A stretch of 61,507 nt of DNA from Sva-07 sp964651825 (GTDB lineage Bacteria; Actinomycetota; Acidimicrobiia; Acidimicrobiales; Ilumatobacteraceae), in NCBI GenBank assembly GCA_964651825.1, contig CAZYWK010000014.1, positions 1 through 61,507 of the forward strand, in the 5' to 3' direction. The notes below the pieces were generated by a model that was not told where the DNA came from, did no database searches, and saw nothing but the letters and a program-made list of their open reading frames with translations. Shown in pieces: positions 1-7,979 of this stretch. Position numbers and translations under genes: made by a program. How positions within the stretch are numbered: position 1 is the first letter of the stretch; every line of letters begins with the position of its first letter.

Positions 1-1062
1 GAAGTCGACCTTGATCTGCATCGGGTAGCCGAGCCACCCGAAGATGTCGATGTTGTCCCAGCCCTCCTTGTTGTCGCCGCGGGGCGGGTAGTAGTTGATC
101 CGCACGACGTGATCGATGTTCCCGTACAGGTCGGGGTACACCTCGGGCTGGAGGATCGTGTCGAGCACACCGAGCTTCGACACCTCCTTCGACTTGAAGT
201 TCTCCGGATCATCGAGCACCTCGCCGTCGCGGTTCCCGAGGATGTTGGTCGAGTACCAGCCCCGCAGGCCGAGCATGCGCGCCTTGAACCCGGGCGCGAG
301 GAGCGTCTTCATCAGCGTCTGGCCGGTCTTGAAGTCCTTGCCGGCGATCGGCACGCCGCGGGTCTTCGACAGCTCGATCATGCAGTCGAGGTCGACCGAC
401 AGGTTCGGTGCGCCGTTGGCGTACGGCACGTCCGACTGGAGCGCGGCGTAGGCGTAGATCTGTGACGGCGAGATGTTCGGGTCGTTGTCCTTCAGGCCCT
501 GCTCGAACGCGGCCACCGAGACATGCACCTCGGACGGCTCCTGGTAGGCCTCGGTCGAACCGCACCACACCATCACCAAGCGGTCGCAACCGTTCTCGGC
601 CTTGAACGTGGCGATGTCGTCGATGACGGCCATCGCCTGGTCCCACTTCGACGGGATGTCCTTGACGCGCACGCCGTCGAGGCGCGACACCCAGCGCTGG
701 TCGAACACGGCGTCCATCGGCACGATCGCCTCGAGCTCGGAGGAGATCGCGTTGAGGTCCTCGTTGTTGAGTACGCCCGCGGTCCGGGCGGCCTCGAGTG
801 CGTTCGGTGAGATCGGGTCCCAGCCGCCGAACACGAGGTCGTCGAGGCTGGCGAGCGGGACGAACTCGCGGATCATCGGGTTCCGGCTCTCGTCCTTGGT
901 GCCCAGGCGGATGTGGGCCATCTGGCTGATCGAGCCGATCGGCGCGTGCAGGCCCTGGCGGGCGGCGAGCACGCCGGCGATGAAGGTGGAGGCCACGGCT
1001 CCCATGCCGGGCGTGAGGACGCCGAGCTTGCCGGTGGCGGGAGCGATCTGTCGTGCGGTCAT
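1..1062 (-). CDS. ino1: myo-inositol-1-phosphate synthase, C-terminus cut by window edge
   Basis: Converts glucose 6-phosphate to 1L-myo-inositol 1-phosphate with NAD, the entry to inositol for phosphatidylinositol and, in many actinobacteria, mycothiol. From the ATG at 1062 the frame stays open for 354 codons to the window edge, so only a few terminal residues are missing (prokaryotic members are about 360-370 aa). Seen in the sequence: an N-terminal NAD-binding stretch LGVLTPGMGA (residues 13-22), and the catalytic-region signature GVPIAGKDFKTGQT near residue 235, with the conserved lysines. It is divergent from the LysR gene across a 62-bp AT-rich gap, which suggests shared control. A homologue search should confirm this easily; the identity call is strong. 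Confidence 0.93.
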   Translation of the reverse strand, partial: MTARQIAPATGKLGVLTPGMGAVASTFIAGVLAARQGLHAPIGSISQMAHIRLGTKDESRNPMIREFVPLASLDDLVFGGWDPISPNALEAARTAGVLNNEDLNAISSELEAIVPMDAVFDQRWVSRLDGVRVKDIPSKWDQAMAVIDDIATFKAENGCDRLVMVWCGSTEAYQEPSEVHVSVAAFEQGLKDNDPNISPSQIYAYAALQSDVPYANGAPNLSVDLDCMIELSKTRGVPIAGKDFKTGQTLMKTLLAPGFKARMLGLRGWYSTNILGNRDGEVLDDPENFKSKEVSKLGVLDTILQPEVYPDLYGNIDHVVRINYYPPRGDNKEGWDNIDIFGWLGYPMQIKVDF

Positions 1063-1124
1063 GACCAGGCATCATAAGGGTGACTGAATCAACACATTGA
1101 ATAGTGAAGATAATCTGAACATTC
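1063..1124. promoter_or_regulatory. divergent ino1/lysR intergenic region
   Basis: This 62-bp gap is conspicuously AT-rich against its surroundings (for example 1082-1122, with several TGAAT/ATTCA-like half sites). It separates ino1 and the LysR gene, the classic position for an autoregulated LysR target site. I see half-site-like sequence but no single clean T-N11-A motif that I would defend, so the exact operator is not assigned. Confidence 0.5.
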
Positions 1125-2018
1125 ATGACGACCCTCACGCCACCCCGCGCCGACGTGCCGGTGCTACCCGACCTCTCGATCCGCCAGCTCGAGTATCTGG
1201 TCGCGGTCGCCGACTCGCCGACCTGGGCATCCGCCGCGGCCGCGGTCGGCGTCAGCCCGTCGGCACTCTCGCAGGGGTTGGCCGAGCTCGAACGGCGACT
1301 CGGCGTCACGATCTTCGACCGCGACGGGCGCCGGCGTCTGATCCGGGAGAGCGCGCTGCCGGTCGTCGCGCACGCACGCCAAGTGCTCGGGCTCACCGGT
1401 GACCTGGCGGCGTGGTCCCACCGTCTCCGCACCGGCGCCTCCGGTCGCGTGCGGGTCGGCATGATCGACGCCGCGGCGCTGGTCCACCTGCCCGAGGCCG
1501 TCCAGTCGTTCCGGCGGGATCGACCCGACGTCGCGCTGCGCCTGCGGGTCGAACCGTCCGCCCAACTGATCGACCAGCTCCTCGGTGGACAGCTCGACCT
1601 CGTCGTGTGCGTCGAGCCTCCACGACCCGTCGACGGCATCGTCACCGAACCCCTGCGCGACGAAGCGCTCGTCGTCCACGCACCTCCGGAAACGACGATC
1701 GGCGAGGCCGGCTCGTGGGGGCCGTGGGTCCTGTTCCCCACCGGTTCGCACACCCGCACCATCGTCGAGGCCGAGCTGCGCGCCCGCGGAGCGTCGATCG
1801 ACGTCGTCGCCGAATCGCACCAACCCGAGGTATTGCAAGAGCTCGTACAGCTCGGCGCCGGCTGGACCGTGTTGCCCGACGTCTCGACCACCGGGCGCCG
1901 GCGTCTCGAGCGCGGCCCGGTGCTCGCGAGCAGGAAGCTCGTCATCGCGAGCCGCACCGGGACGATCGTCGACCCCGCCGCCGACGAGCTCGCCGACCGC
2001 TTCCGCCACGCCCCGTGA
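1125..2018 (+). CDS. LysR-family transcriptional regulator
   Basis: A 297-aa DNA-binding regulator of normal LysR length. The N-terminal winged helix-turn-helix lies at about residues 18-77 (SIRQLEYLVAVADSPTWASA, then VSPSALSQGLAELERRLG), followed by a periplasmic-binding-like effector domain from about residue 95 (GRVRVGMIDAAAL, RDRPDVALRLRVEP, GQLDLVV). LysR proteins usually sense a small metabolite and control the divergent neighbour; here that is ino1, so a link to inositol supply is an inference from position only. The gene ends 8 bp before a 3 x 34-bp tandem repeat and is convergent with the next gene. Confidence 0.9.
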   Translation: MTTLTPPRADVPVLPDLSIRQLEYLVAVADSPTWASAAAAVGVSPSALSQGLAELERRLGVTIFDRDGRRRLIRESALPVVAHARQVLGLTGDLAAWSHRLRTGASGRVRVGMIDAAALVHLPEAVQSFRRDRPDVALRLRVEPSAQLIDQLLGGQLDLVVCVEPPRPVDGIVTEPLRDEALVVHAPPETTIGEAGSWGPWVLFPTGSHTRTIVEAELRARGASIDVVAESHQPEVLQELVQLGAGWTVLPDVSTTGRRRLERGPVLASRKLVIASRTGTIVDPAADELADRFRHAP

Positions 2019-2026
2019 CGTCCGAC

Positions 2027-2128
2027 CCCGTTCGTTTGGGGACGGGGCCAGAACGCACGACCCGTTCGTTTGGGGACGGGGCCAGAACGCACGACCCGTT
2101 CGTTTGGGGACGGGGCCAGAACGAACGG
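2027..2128. repeat. three tandem 34-bp repeats
   Basis: Three head-to-tail copies of a 34-bp unit beginning CCCGTTCGTTTGGGGACGGG lie at 2027-2060, 2061-2094 and 2095-2128. Copies 1 and 2 are identical; copy 3 differs near its end (GAACGAACGG instead of GAACGCACGA). They occupy the gap between two convergent genes. No open frame through them looks coding. Confidence 0.95.
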
Positions 2129-2129
2129 G
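2095..2129. terminator. hairpin made by the third tandem repeat
   Basis: Arms CCCGTTCGTT (2095-2104) and AACGAACGGG (2120-2129) pair perfectly over 10 bp with a 15-nt loop. Only copy 3 can form it, because its end differs from the other copies. It sits between convergent stop codons (2018 and 2142), so a bidirectional terminator is a reasonable reading. There is no T-tract. Confidence 0.5.
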
Positions 2130-2141
2130 GTTGGCGTGTGC

Positions 2142-3647
2142 TCAGGGGGCGGGGGTGGTGCCGGAGAGGACTTGAACGAACTGGGTGGTGTCGACGTTGC
2201 CGCCGGAGAGGACGAAGGCGCTGCGGGCGCCGCGCACCTCGGCCGGCTCGGAGAGCAATCCGGCGAGGCCGATGGCGCCGGCCGGCTCGGCCACGTTGTG
2301 TGTGGCGCGGTAGATGATCCGCATCGCCTCGGCGGTCGCGTCCTCCGACACCGTCACGATCCGTGCCGCCCCGGCCAGCATTCCGGCGACCGCGACCTCG
2401 TCGGGCGCCCGGCAGGCCACTCCATCGACGAACGTCGAGGCTGCCGGCGTCGTGACCGCGCGGCCGGCCTCGAACGAGAGTTGCGTCGCCGGCGCGACCT
2501 CCGACACCACGCCGACGATCGCCGTCGGCAACCCGCGCAGGTCGCGCACCGCGGCGAGCGCGTTGATCCCGGAGCCCATCCCGACGGGCACGTAGACCGT
2601 GTCCAGCGGACCGGCGCCGTCGAAGAGTTCGATCGCATACGTCGCGACGCCGAGCACGAGGTCGCGGTGGAACGGCGGGACGGGCTCGAAGCCGCGCGCC
2701 GCAGCGATCTCGATCGACGCCTCACGCGCCTCTTGGAAGTCAGCACCGATCTCGATCACCTCCGCGCCCAATGCGCGCATCGCCGCGTTCTTCTCGACAC
2801 TGTTGCCGTGCGGCACGACGATGCAGACCGCGACACCGTACGCACGACCGGCGAAGGCGAGGCTCTGGCCGTGGTTGCCGCGAGTAGCACTCACGATTCC
2901 CGGCACGTGCGAACGCTCGCGGACGAGCCGGTCGACGTAGACGAGTCCGCCCCGCACCTTGAACGCGCCGACCGGCGTGTGGTTCTCGTGCTTCACCACC
3001 ACCGTCGAGCCGGCAACCTCGGACAGCAACGGCCACTCGTACTGCGGCGTCGGAGGCACGTGGCGCCGAACGATCGCCGTCGCTCCCGCCAGTTCCTCCG
3101 CGGTCAGCGCCGCCATCGGCGCAGCCGACCCCGACGAGCCCGAACTGGCCCCGACTCGACCGGACTCGGTGACGACGTGGTCGAGGGTGATGTCGTGCGG
3201 CTCGACAGGGAGCGTCTCGACGAGCTGGACGTCGAAGCCGACACCGATCGTCACACACTCGCGGCGGCGACCCTCGAGGAAGCGGTCGTACCAGCCGCCG
3301 CCCTGGCCGAGCCGATCGCCGTCACGGGTGAACGCCAGCCCCGGCACGATGACGACGTCGGGCCACGTCGGGGCGACGAGGGGCACGTCGTCCGGCACTG
3401 CGGTGTCGAGCCCGGCCGACCGGCACCACTCGATCATCGCCGCCGTCTCGGGTTCGCCGGGGATGGTGTCGAACAACAGCACCCGCGTCGGGCGGCCGGG
3501 CGTGGAGACAGCCGCCACGATCGGCCGCACGTGTTGCCAGATCCGCTCCGAACGCGCCGATCGATCCTCGAGCGAGCGGCGCCTCGCACGCATCGCCCGC
3601 CGCAGTTCGGACTTGCCGGCCTGGGCAGGATCTCCGGCGGCGATCAT
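2142..3647 (-). CDS. 5-formyltetrahydrofolate cyclo-ligase / threonine dehydratase-like fusion
   Basis: One uninterrupted 501-codon frame joins two unrelated enzymes. Residues about 10-165 match 5-formyl-THF cyclo-ligase, with the signature TRDGDRLGQGGGWYDRFL at about 107-124 (family form GYGGGYYDR). Residues about 178-501 are a fold-type II PLP enzyme of the threonine dehydratase/serine racemase group: PLP lysine in VGAFKVRGG (K230), a phosphate-loop-like GMGSGINAL near 345, and a C-terminal VLSGGNVD. A Gly/Ser/Ala linker (about 164-178) ends in Met-178, which looks like a former start codon. The cyclo-ligase part makes methenyl-THF from 5-formyl-THF; the second part would deaminate or racemise a hydroxy-amino acid. 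I cannot tell which substrate. It is divergent from the flavin reductase across 35 bp. Confidence 0.85.
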   Translation of the reverse strand: MIAAGDPAQAGKSELRRAMRARRRSLEDRSARSERIWQHVRPIVAAVSTPGRPTRVLLFDTIPGEPETAAMIEWCRSAGLDTAVPDDVPLVAPTWPDVVIVPGLAFTRDGDRLGQGGGWYDRFLEGRRRECVTIGVGFDVQLVETLPVEPHDITLDHVVTESGRVGASSGSSGSAAPMAALTAEELAGATAIVRRHVPPTPQYEWPLLSEVAGSTVVVKHENHTPVGAFKVRGGLVYVDRLVRERSHVPGIVSATRGNHGQSLAFAGRAYGVAVCIVVPHGNSVEKNAAMRALGAEVIEIGADFQEAREASIEIAAARGFEPVPPFHRDLVLGVATYAIELFDGAGPLDTVYVPVGMGSGINALAAVRDLRGLPTAIVGVVSEVAPATQLSFEAGRAVTTPAASTFVDGVACRAPDEVAVAGMLAGAARIVTVSEDATAEAMRIIYRATHNVAEPAGAIGLAGLLSEPAEVRGARSAFVLSGGNVDTTQFVQVLSGTTPAP

Positions 3648-3682
3648 CGTTCGGCAGGCTACTGAGCGTACCCTTGCGGTCG

Positions 3683-4231
3683 ATGAGCGATTCCCCCGGC
3701 CTCCCCGAGGACCCGTCGAACCCGGCCATTGCGTTCGACTCGGGTCACTTCCGCATGGTGATGGGTCACTTCCCCACCGGCGTCACGATCGTCACCGGCC
3801 ACTCCGCCACGGGCCCGATGGGCTTCACGATCGGATCGTTCACGTCGGTGTCGCTCGACCCGCCCCTCGTCGGGTTCCTCCCACAGACCGATTCGATCAC
3901 CTGGGACGCGATCGCTCCCTCCGGCCGGTTCTGCGTCAACGTGCTCAGCGCCGAACAGGACGACCTCTGCTGGAAGTTCTCCAAGAGCGGCACCGAGACC
4001 ACCCGCTTCGACGGTGTCGGCTGGCACGAGTCGCCGAGCGGATCGCCGATCCTCGAGCGCGCCGTGGCCTGGATCGACTGCACCATCGAGGAGATCTACA
4101 CGATGGGCGACCACTACTTCGTGCTCGGCCGCGTCGAGTACCTCGATGCCGATGCCGACCGCGACGGGCTCCCGCCACGACCGCTCGTGTTCTATCGGGG
4201 CAACATCGGCGGCTTCTCGTCGGAGCGCTGA
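3683..4231 (+). CDS. flavin reductase-like, FMN-binding split-barrel protein
   Basis: A 182-aa member of the HpaC/flavin reductase family, which supplies reduced flavin to a partner monooxygenase or acts as an FMN oxidoreductase. Visible features: the family start FRMVMGHFPTGVTIVTG (about residues 25-41), the split-barrel core GFTIGSFTSVSLDPPLVGF, and GDHYFVLGRVEYLDAD near the C-terminus. ATG 3683 is preferred over an in-frame TTG nine bases upstream. The DUF3054 gene begins four bases after its stop, so the two are probably co-transcribed. No partner oxygenase is encoded next to it. Confidence 0.85.
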   Translation: MSDSPGLPEDPSNPAIAFDSGHFRMVMGHFPTGVTIVTGHSATGPMGFTIGSFTSVSLDPPLVGFLPQTDSITWDAIAPSGRFCVNVLSAEQDDLCWKFSKSGTETTRFDGVGWHESPSGSPILERAVAWIDCTIEEIYTMGDHYFVLGRVEYLDADADRDGLPPRPLVFYRGNIGGFSSER

Positions 4232-4235
4232 CGCG

Positions 4236-4664
4236 ATGACGGCACCGTCCCACTCCGCCTCCTCGACCCGCGCCTCGGCCGCCCGGCGCGGCGACGACCG
4301 CACGATGCCGATCGCCGCGTCGCTCGACGCGCTGAGCATCGTGTTGTTCGTCGGCATCGGCCGCCGCAACCACGACGAGACCGCGGCGATGGGCGACACG
4401 ATCGGCACGGCCGCGCCGTTCCTGATCGCGTTGTTGATCGCGTGGATCCTCGTGCGGGCGTGGCGCAACCCGACGGGGATCGTCACCGGGTTACTCCTCT
4501 GGCCGATCGTGGTGGTCGTTGCCATGTTGCTCCGCAACCTCGTGTTCGACGACGGCACGGCGACGTCGTTCATCGTCGTCGCGTCGATCTTCCTCGGGTT
4601 GTGCCTGATCGGTTGGCGCGCGGTGTGGACGGTCTTCGCCCGTCGCCGCGCGACGGCCGGCTGA
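4236..4664 (+). CDS. DUF3054 membrane protein
   Basis: A 142-aa integral membrane protein matching DUF3054, a common actinobacterial family of unknown function. The family opening is clear: ASLDALSIVLFVGIGRRNHD (about residues 29-48), followed by three further hydrophobic helices and a positively charged tail (ARRRATAG). ATG 4236 lies four bases after the flavin reductase stop, which suggests translational coupling. No function should be assigned beyond a small four-helix membrane protein. Confidence 0.8.
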   Translation: MTAPSHSASSTRASAARRGDDRTMPIAASLDALSIVLFVGIGRRNHDETAAMGDTIGTAAPFLIALLIAWILVRAWRNPTGIVTGLLLWPIVVVVAMLLRNLVFDDGTATSFIVVASIFLGLCLIGWRAVWTVFARRRATAG

Positions 4665-4711
4665 ACCGAACCACCTGAAACCGAACCACCCGTAGCCCGA
4701 ACCACCCGTTG
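4665..4711. repeat. three imperfect tandem repeats of 15-16 bp
   Basis: CCGAACCACC recurs three times at 15-16 bp spacing (units about 4665-4679, 4680-4695, 4696-4711) between the DUF3054 stop and the YfcC start. The block is non-coding and has no obvious dyad. It could be a protein-binding array or simple slippage. Confidence 0.8.
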
Positions 4712-4753
4712 AGGGTGTATCCGGCGCGTCGCGGCACGAGTTGCCTGAACTCG

Positions 4754-6406
4754 ATGAGCGACGACAGCCCGGTCCTGCAGGCCGCCGATCCGAATCCGCC
4801 CCACGGTGAGGTCAGCGCGGTCGAACACGTCGCCGACCCCGCGCTCGGACCGTCCGGCGACGGAGCTTCGGGTGACGGTACGTCCGAACCGGGCGCCAAG
4901 AAGCAGCGCGGGTTCCCGTCGCCGCTGACGATCCTCGTCGTCGTCATCGTCGGCGTCTGGCTGCTCACCCTCGTGCTCCCTTCGGGCGAGTACCAGCACG
5001 ACGAGTCGGGCGCGCCGATCCCGAGCTCGTTCGAACAGGTGCCGTCGCCGCTCGACTTCGGCGAGAGCGTCGAGGATCTCCTGCTGTCGCCGATCAACGG
5101 CCTCTACGGCATCCAGAACCTGGAGACCGGCCACGTCGGGCCGTTCGGCGCCGGGGTGCTGTTCGGCTCGGCCCAGGTCTTCTTGTTCATCCTCGCCATC
5201 GGCGGGTTCATGACCGTCGTGTTCCGCACCGGCGCGCTCGATCTCGGCATCGCCCACCTCGCGCACCGCTTCAAGACGCGCGGCACGATGCTGATCATCC
5301 TGCTCAGCGTGCTGTTCGGAGTGCTCGGCTCGGTGATGTCGTGGAGCGACGAGACGCTCGGCTTCTACGCGTTGATGATCCCGCTGATGCTGTCGCTCGG
5401 TTACGACCGGATGGCGACCGTGGCCGTCGTGACCGTCGCTCCGTTCGCGGGCTCGATCGGCGCGACGGTGAACCCGTTCCGCATCGGCGTCGGTTCGGAC
5501 GCGGCCGGCGTGGAGCTCGGCGACGGCCTCGTCCTCCGGGTGGTGCTGTTCGTGCTCGTGATGATCGCCGTGATCGGCTACACGCTGCGCTACGCCAACC
5601 GCGTCAAGGCCGATCCGGCGAGTGCACTCGTGCCCCACGAGCCCGAGGACGCGGAGCTCCTCGCGGCTGCGGACGACGACGACCTCGCGCCGCTGTCGCG
5701 CACCGACATCGCGGTGATCGGCATCGTCGCCTTCACGTTCCTCCTGCTGGTCTTCTCGATCGTTCCGTGGGGCTCGATCCTCAACAACACCCTCGTCGAT
5801 CCGGTGACCCACGAGACCGTCACCGAGGCGTTCTCGTGGGAGCTGGGCTGGTGGCTCCCCGAGCTGTCGGCATTGTTCGTCGTGATGGCGATCCTGATCG
5901 GCGTGGTCGCCCGCCTCGGCCAGGCCGAGCTCTCCTCGGCCTTCCTCCGCGGCGTCGTCGACTTCACCGGACCCGCCGTCCTGGTCGTCGTCGCCCGGGC
6001 GGTGTCGGTGCTGCTGACCAACAGCAAGACGATCGACACCGTCCTCAACTCGATGGAAGGCATCGTCGACGGGCAGTCGAACGTCATGTTCGTCCTCCTG
6101 CTCGCAATCGTCTCGCTGCCGTTGTCGTTCCTCGTCGGATCCGGTTCGGCGGGCATGGCGCTGGTGATGCCCGTGCTGGCGCCGCTCGGCGACTTCGCCG
6201 GTGTCGACCGCTCGCTGATCGTCACCACCTACAACTCGATGGGCGGCATCCTCCTGCTCGTCCTGCCCACCAACGCGCTCCTGATCGCCGGCCTCGGCCT
6301 CGCCAGGGTGAGCTTCGACAAATACCTCCGCTTCGTGATGCCGCTCGTCGGGATCCTCACCGCGATCGTCATCGCCGTCCTGCTGCTGGGAGTCGCCGTC
6401 TCATGA
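4754..6406 (+). CDS. YfcC-family (DcuC-like) transporter
   Basis: A 550-aa polytopic membrane carrier of the YfcC/COG1288 family, related to C4-dicarboxylate and short-peptide/arginine-type carriers; the substrate is not known. An acidic, Ser/Gly-rich cytoplasmic N-terminus of about 55 residues precedes the first helix (SPLTILVVVIVGVWLLTLVL). Two re-entrant-type motifs are visible: APFAGSIGATVNPFRIGVG (about 229-247) and, in the second half, PLSFLVGSGSAGMALVMPVL. ATG 4754 was chosen over an upstream in-frame start at 4709. Its TGA overlaps the ATG of the aminopeptidase gene (ATGA), so the two are translationally coupled; import of peptides or amino acids for hydrolysis is a plausible inference. 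Confidence 0.82.
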   Translation: MSDDSPVLQAADPNPPHGEVSAVEHVADPALGPSGDGASGDGTSEPGAKKQRGFPSPLTILVVVIVGVWLLTLVLPSGEYQHDESGAPIPSSFEQVPSPLDFGESVEDLLLSPINGLYGIQNLETGHVGPFGAGVLFGSAQVFLFILAIGGFMTVVFRTGALDLGIAHLAHRFKTRGTMLIILLSVLFGVLGSVMSWSDETLGFYALMIPLMLSLGYDRMATVAVVTVAPFAGSIGATVNPFRIGVGSDAAGVELGDGLVLRVVLFVLVMIAVIGYTLRYANRVKADPASALVPHEPEDAELLAAADDDDLAPLSRTDIAVIGIVAFTFLLLVFSIVPWGSILNNTLVDPVTHETVTEAFSWELGWWLPELSALFVVMAILIGVVARLGQAELSSAFLRGVVDFTGPAVLVVVARAVSVLLTNSKTIDTVLNSMEGIVDGQSNVMFVLLLAIVSLPLSFLVGSGSAGMALVMPVLAPLGDFAGVDRSLIVTTYNSMGGILLLVLPTNALLIAGLGLARVSFDKYLRFVMPLVGILTAIVIAVLLLGVAVS

Positions 6407-7908
6407 GCTCCCCCGGCCCCTCGTTCTCCCCGACACCGTCGCTCGACAACCCGGTGCGGGTCGACGTCGCGACCGACGCGCCCGCTGGCGTGCCGATCGG
6501 CCATGTCGTGGCCGCCGACGCAGTGGTTCCCGCCGCGCTGGGCGCGACCCGCGAGCAACTCGCCGCGGCGGGCTTCACCGGCAAGGACGGCGCTGTCCAT
6601 CGCATCGTCGACGCGGCCGGCCGCCTCGTGGTCGCGGCCGGCATCGACACGCCCGCGACCGTCGACGGCGTGCGCAACGCCGCCGCCACACTGGCGCGGG
6701 CGGCGGCTCACGCCGACGGGCTCGCCGTCGTCGTCCCGCCGGTGGAGGGAATCGATGCCGAAGCGATCGCCCAGGCGATCGTCGAAGGCGCGGTGCTGGC
6801 CCGCTACCGCTACGAATCGCTGCGGAGCGCACCGAGCGACGACGACCGTCGCCCGCTCGCGCGGCTCACCCTCGTCGTCGAACCGGCCGGCGCGCCGGCG
6901 GCCAGTGCCGGCGCAGCCCGCGGCGAGGTGTACTCCCGGGCCACGGCGACCGCCCGCGACCTGGCCAACACACCGCACAGCCACCTGACCGCGACGACCT
7001 TCGCCACGCTCGTCGAGCAGCTCGGTGCCGACCGCGGCCTCGACGTCGAGGTGTTCGAGCAGGAGGCCCTGATCGAGATGGGCCTGGGCGGTCTGCTGGC
7101 GATCAACGCCGGCAGCGCGGAGCCGGCCCGGCTCGTGAAGGTGGCGTATCGGCCGGCGGATCCGACCGGACACCTCGCGTTGGTCGGCAAGGGCGTGATG
7201 TACGACTCGGGCGGCATCAGCCTCAAGCCGTCCGACCGCATCCACGCCCAGATGAAGAACGACATGTCGGGCGCGGCCGCCGTGCTCACCGCCATCGCCG
7301 CACTCCCCGCCCTCGGCTGCACGACGAGCGTCACCGGCTACCTCGTGTGCACCGACAACATGCCGTCGGGCACCGCGACCGGCCTCGGCGACGTCATCAC
7401 GATCCGCGGCGGCACGACCGTGGAGATGATCGACACCGACGCCGAAGGCCGGGTGATCATGGCCGACGCCCTGGTGCTGGCGCGGGAGGACGGCCACGAC
7501 GCGGTCGTCGACATCGCCACCCTCACCGGCTCCGCGATGCGGGCGCTGGGCACCGACCTCGCCGCCGTGGTCGGCAACGATCGCCGGATGATCGAGCTGG
7601 TGCAGGCGGCCGCCACCGCCACCAGCGAGGCGGTCTGGGAGCTGCCGCTGCACCGGCCCTACCGGACAAAGCTCGACTCCAACGTGGCCGACATCTGCAA
7701 CTGTGCCCCGATCGGCCAACCCGACGCGCTCCTGGCCTCGCTGTTCCTCGCCGAGTTCGTCGGCGACCTGCCGTGGGCGCACGTCGACATGTGCGGCCAG
7801 GCGCAGAACGACGACGACCGTACGTGGCATCCGGCCGGCTGCACCGGCTGGGGAGCCCGCCTGCTGATCGAGGTCGCGCTCGGCTTCGTGCCGCCGCCGA
7901 GCGCCTGA
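6403..7908 (+). CDS. pepA: leucyl aminopeptidase (M17)
   Basis: A 501-aa cytosolic dizinc/dimanganese aminopeptidase that removes N-terminal residues from peptides. The catalytic C-terminal domain carries the family signatures GKGVMYDSGGISLKPSD (K and D metal ligand/catalytic), MKNDMSGAA and DTDAEGRVIMADAL. The last is normally NTDAEGR, so the first Asn is replaced by Asp. The length is normal. The start overlaps the transporter stop by four bases (ATGA), which argues for a functional peptide uptake and breakdown pair. The N-terminal domain is Ala-rich and weakly conserved, as usual in the family. Confidence 0.93.
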   Translation: MSSPGPSFSPTPSLDNPVRVDVATDAPAGVPIGHVVAADAVVPAALGATREQLAAAGFTGKDGAVHRIVDAAGRLVVAAGIDTPATVDGVRNAAATLARAAAHADGLAVVVPPVEGIDAEAIAQAIVEGAVLARYRYESLRSAPSDDDRRPLARLTLVVEPAGAPAASAGAARGEVYSRATATARDLANTPHSHLTATTFATLVEQLGADRGLDVEVFEQEALIEMGLGGLLAINAGSAEPARLVKVAYRPADPTGHLALVGKGVMYDSGGISLKPSDRIHAQMKNDMSGAAAVLTAIAALPALGCTTSVTGYLVCTDNMPSGTATGLGDVITIRGGTTVEMIDTDAEGRVIMADALVLAREDGHDAVVDIATLTGSAMRALGTDLAAVVGNDRRMIELVQAAATATSEAVWELPLHRPYRTKLDSNVADICNCAPIGQPDALLASLFLAEFVGDLPWAHVDMCGQAQNDDDRTWHPAGCTGWGARLLIEVALGFVPPPSA

Positions 7909-7979
7909 CGGCCACCGCGATCACCGTCACCCGCCATCGTCCCGCCACGACGGAGCACTGCCAGCGTCGAGCAGGCCGG

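Noticed and set aside
209..2092. Very long open frame on the reverse strand across ino1 and the LysR gene
   Set aside because: High GC keeps stop codons rare in wrong frames. The sequence is Arg/Ser/Pro-rich with no domain, while the real genes in other frames show clear motifs.
2027..2128. Tandem repeats as a CRISPR array
   Set aside because: The units are contiguous with no unique spacers, and there are no cas genes in the window.
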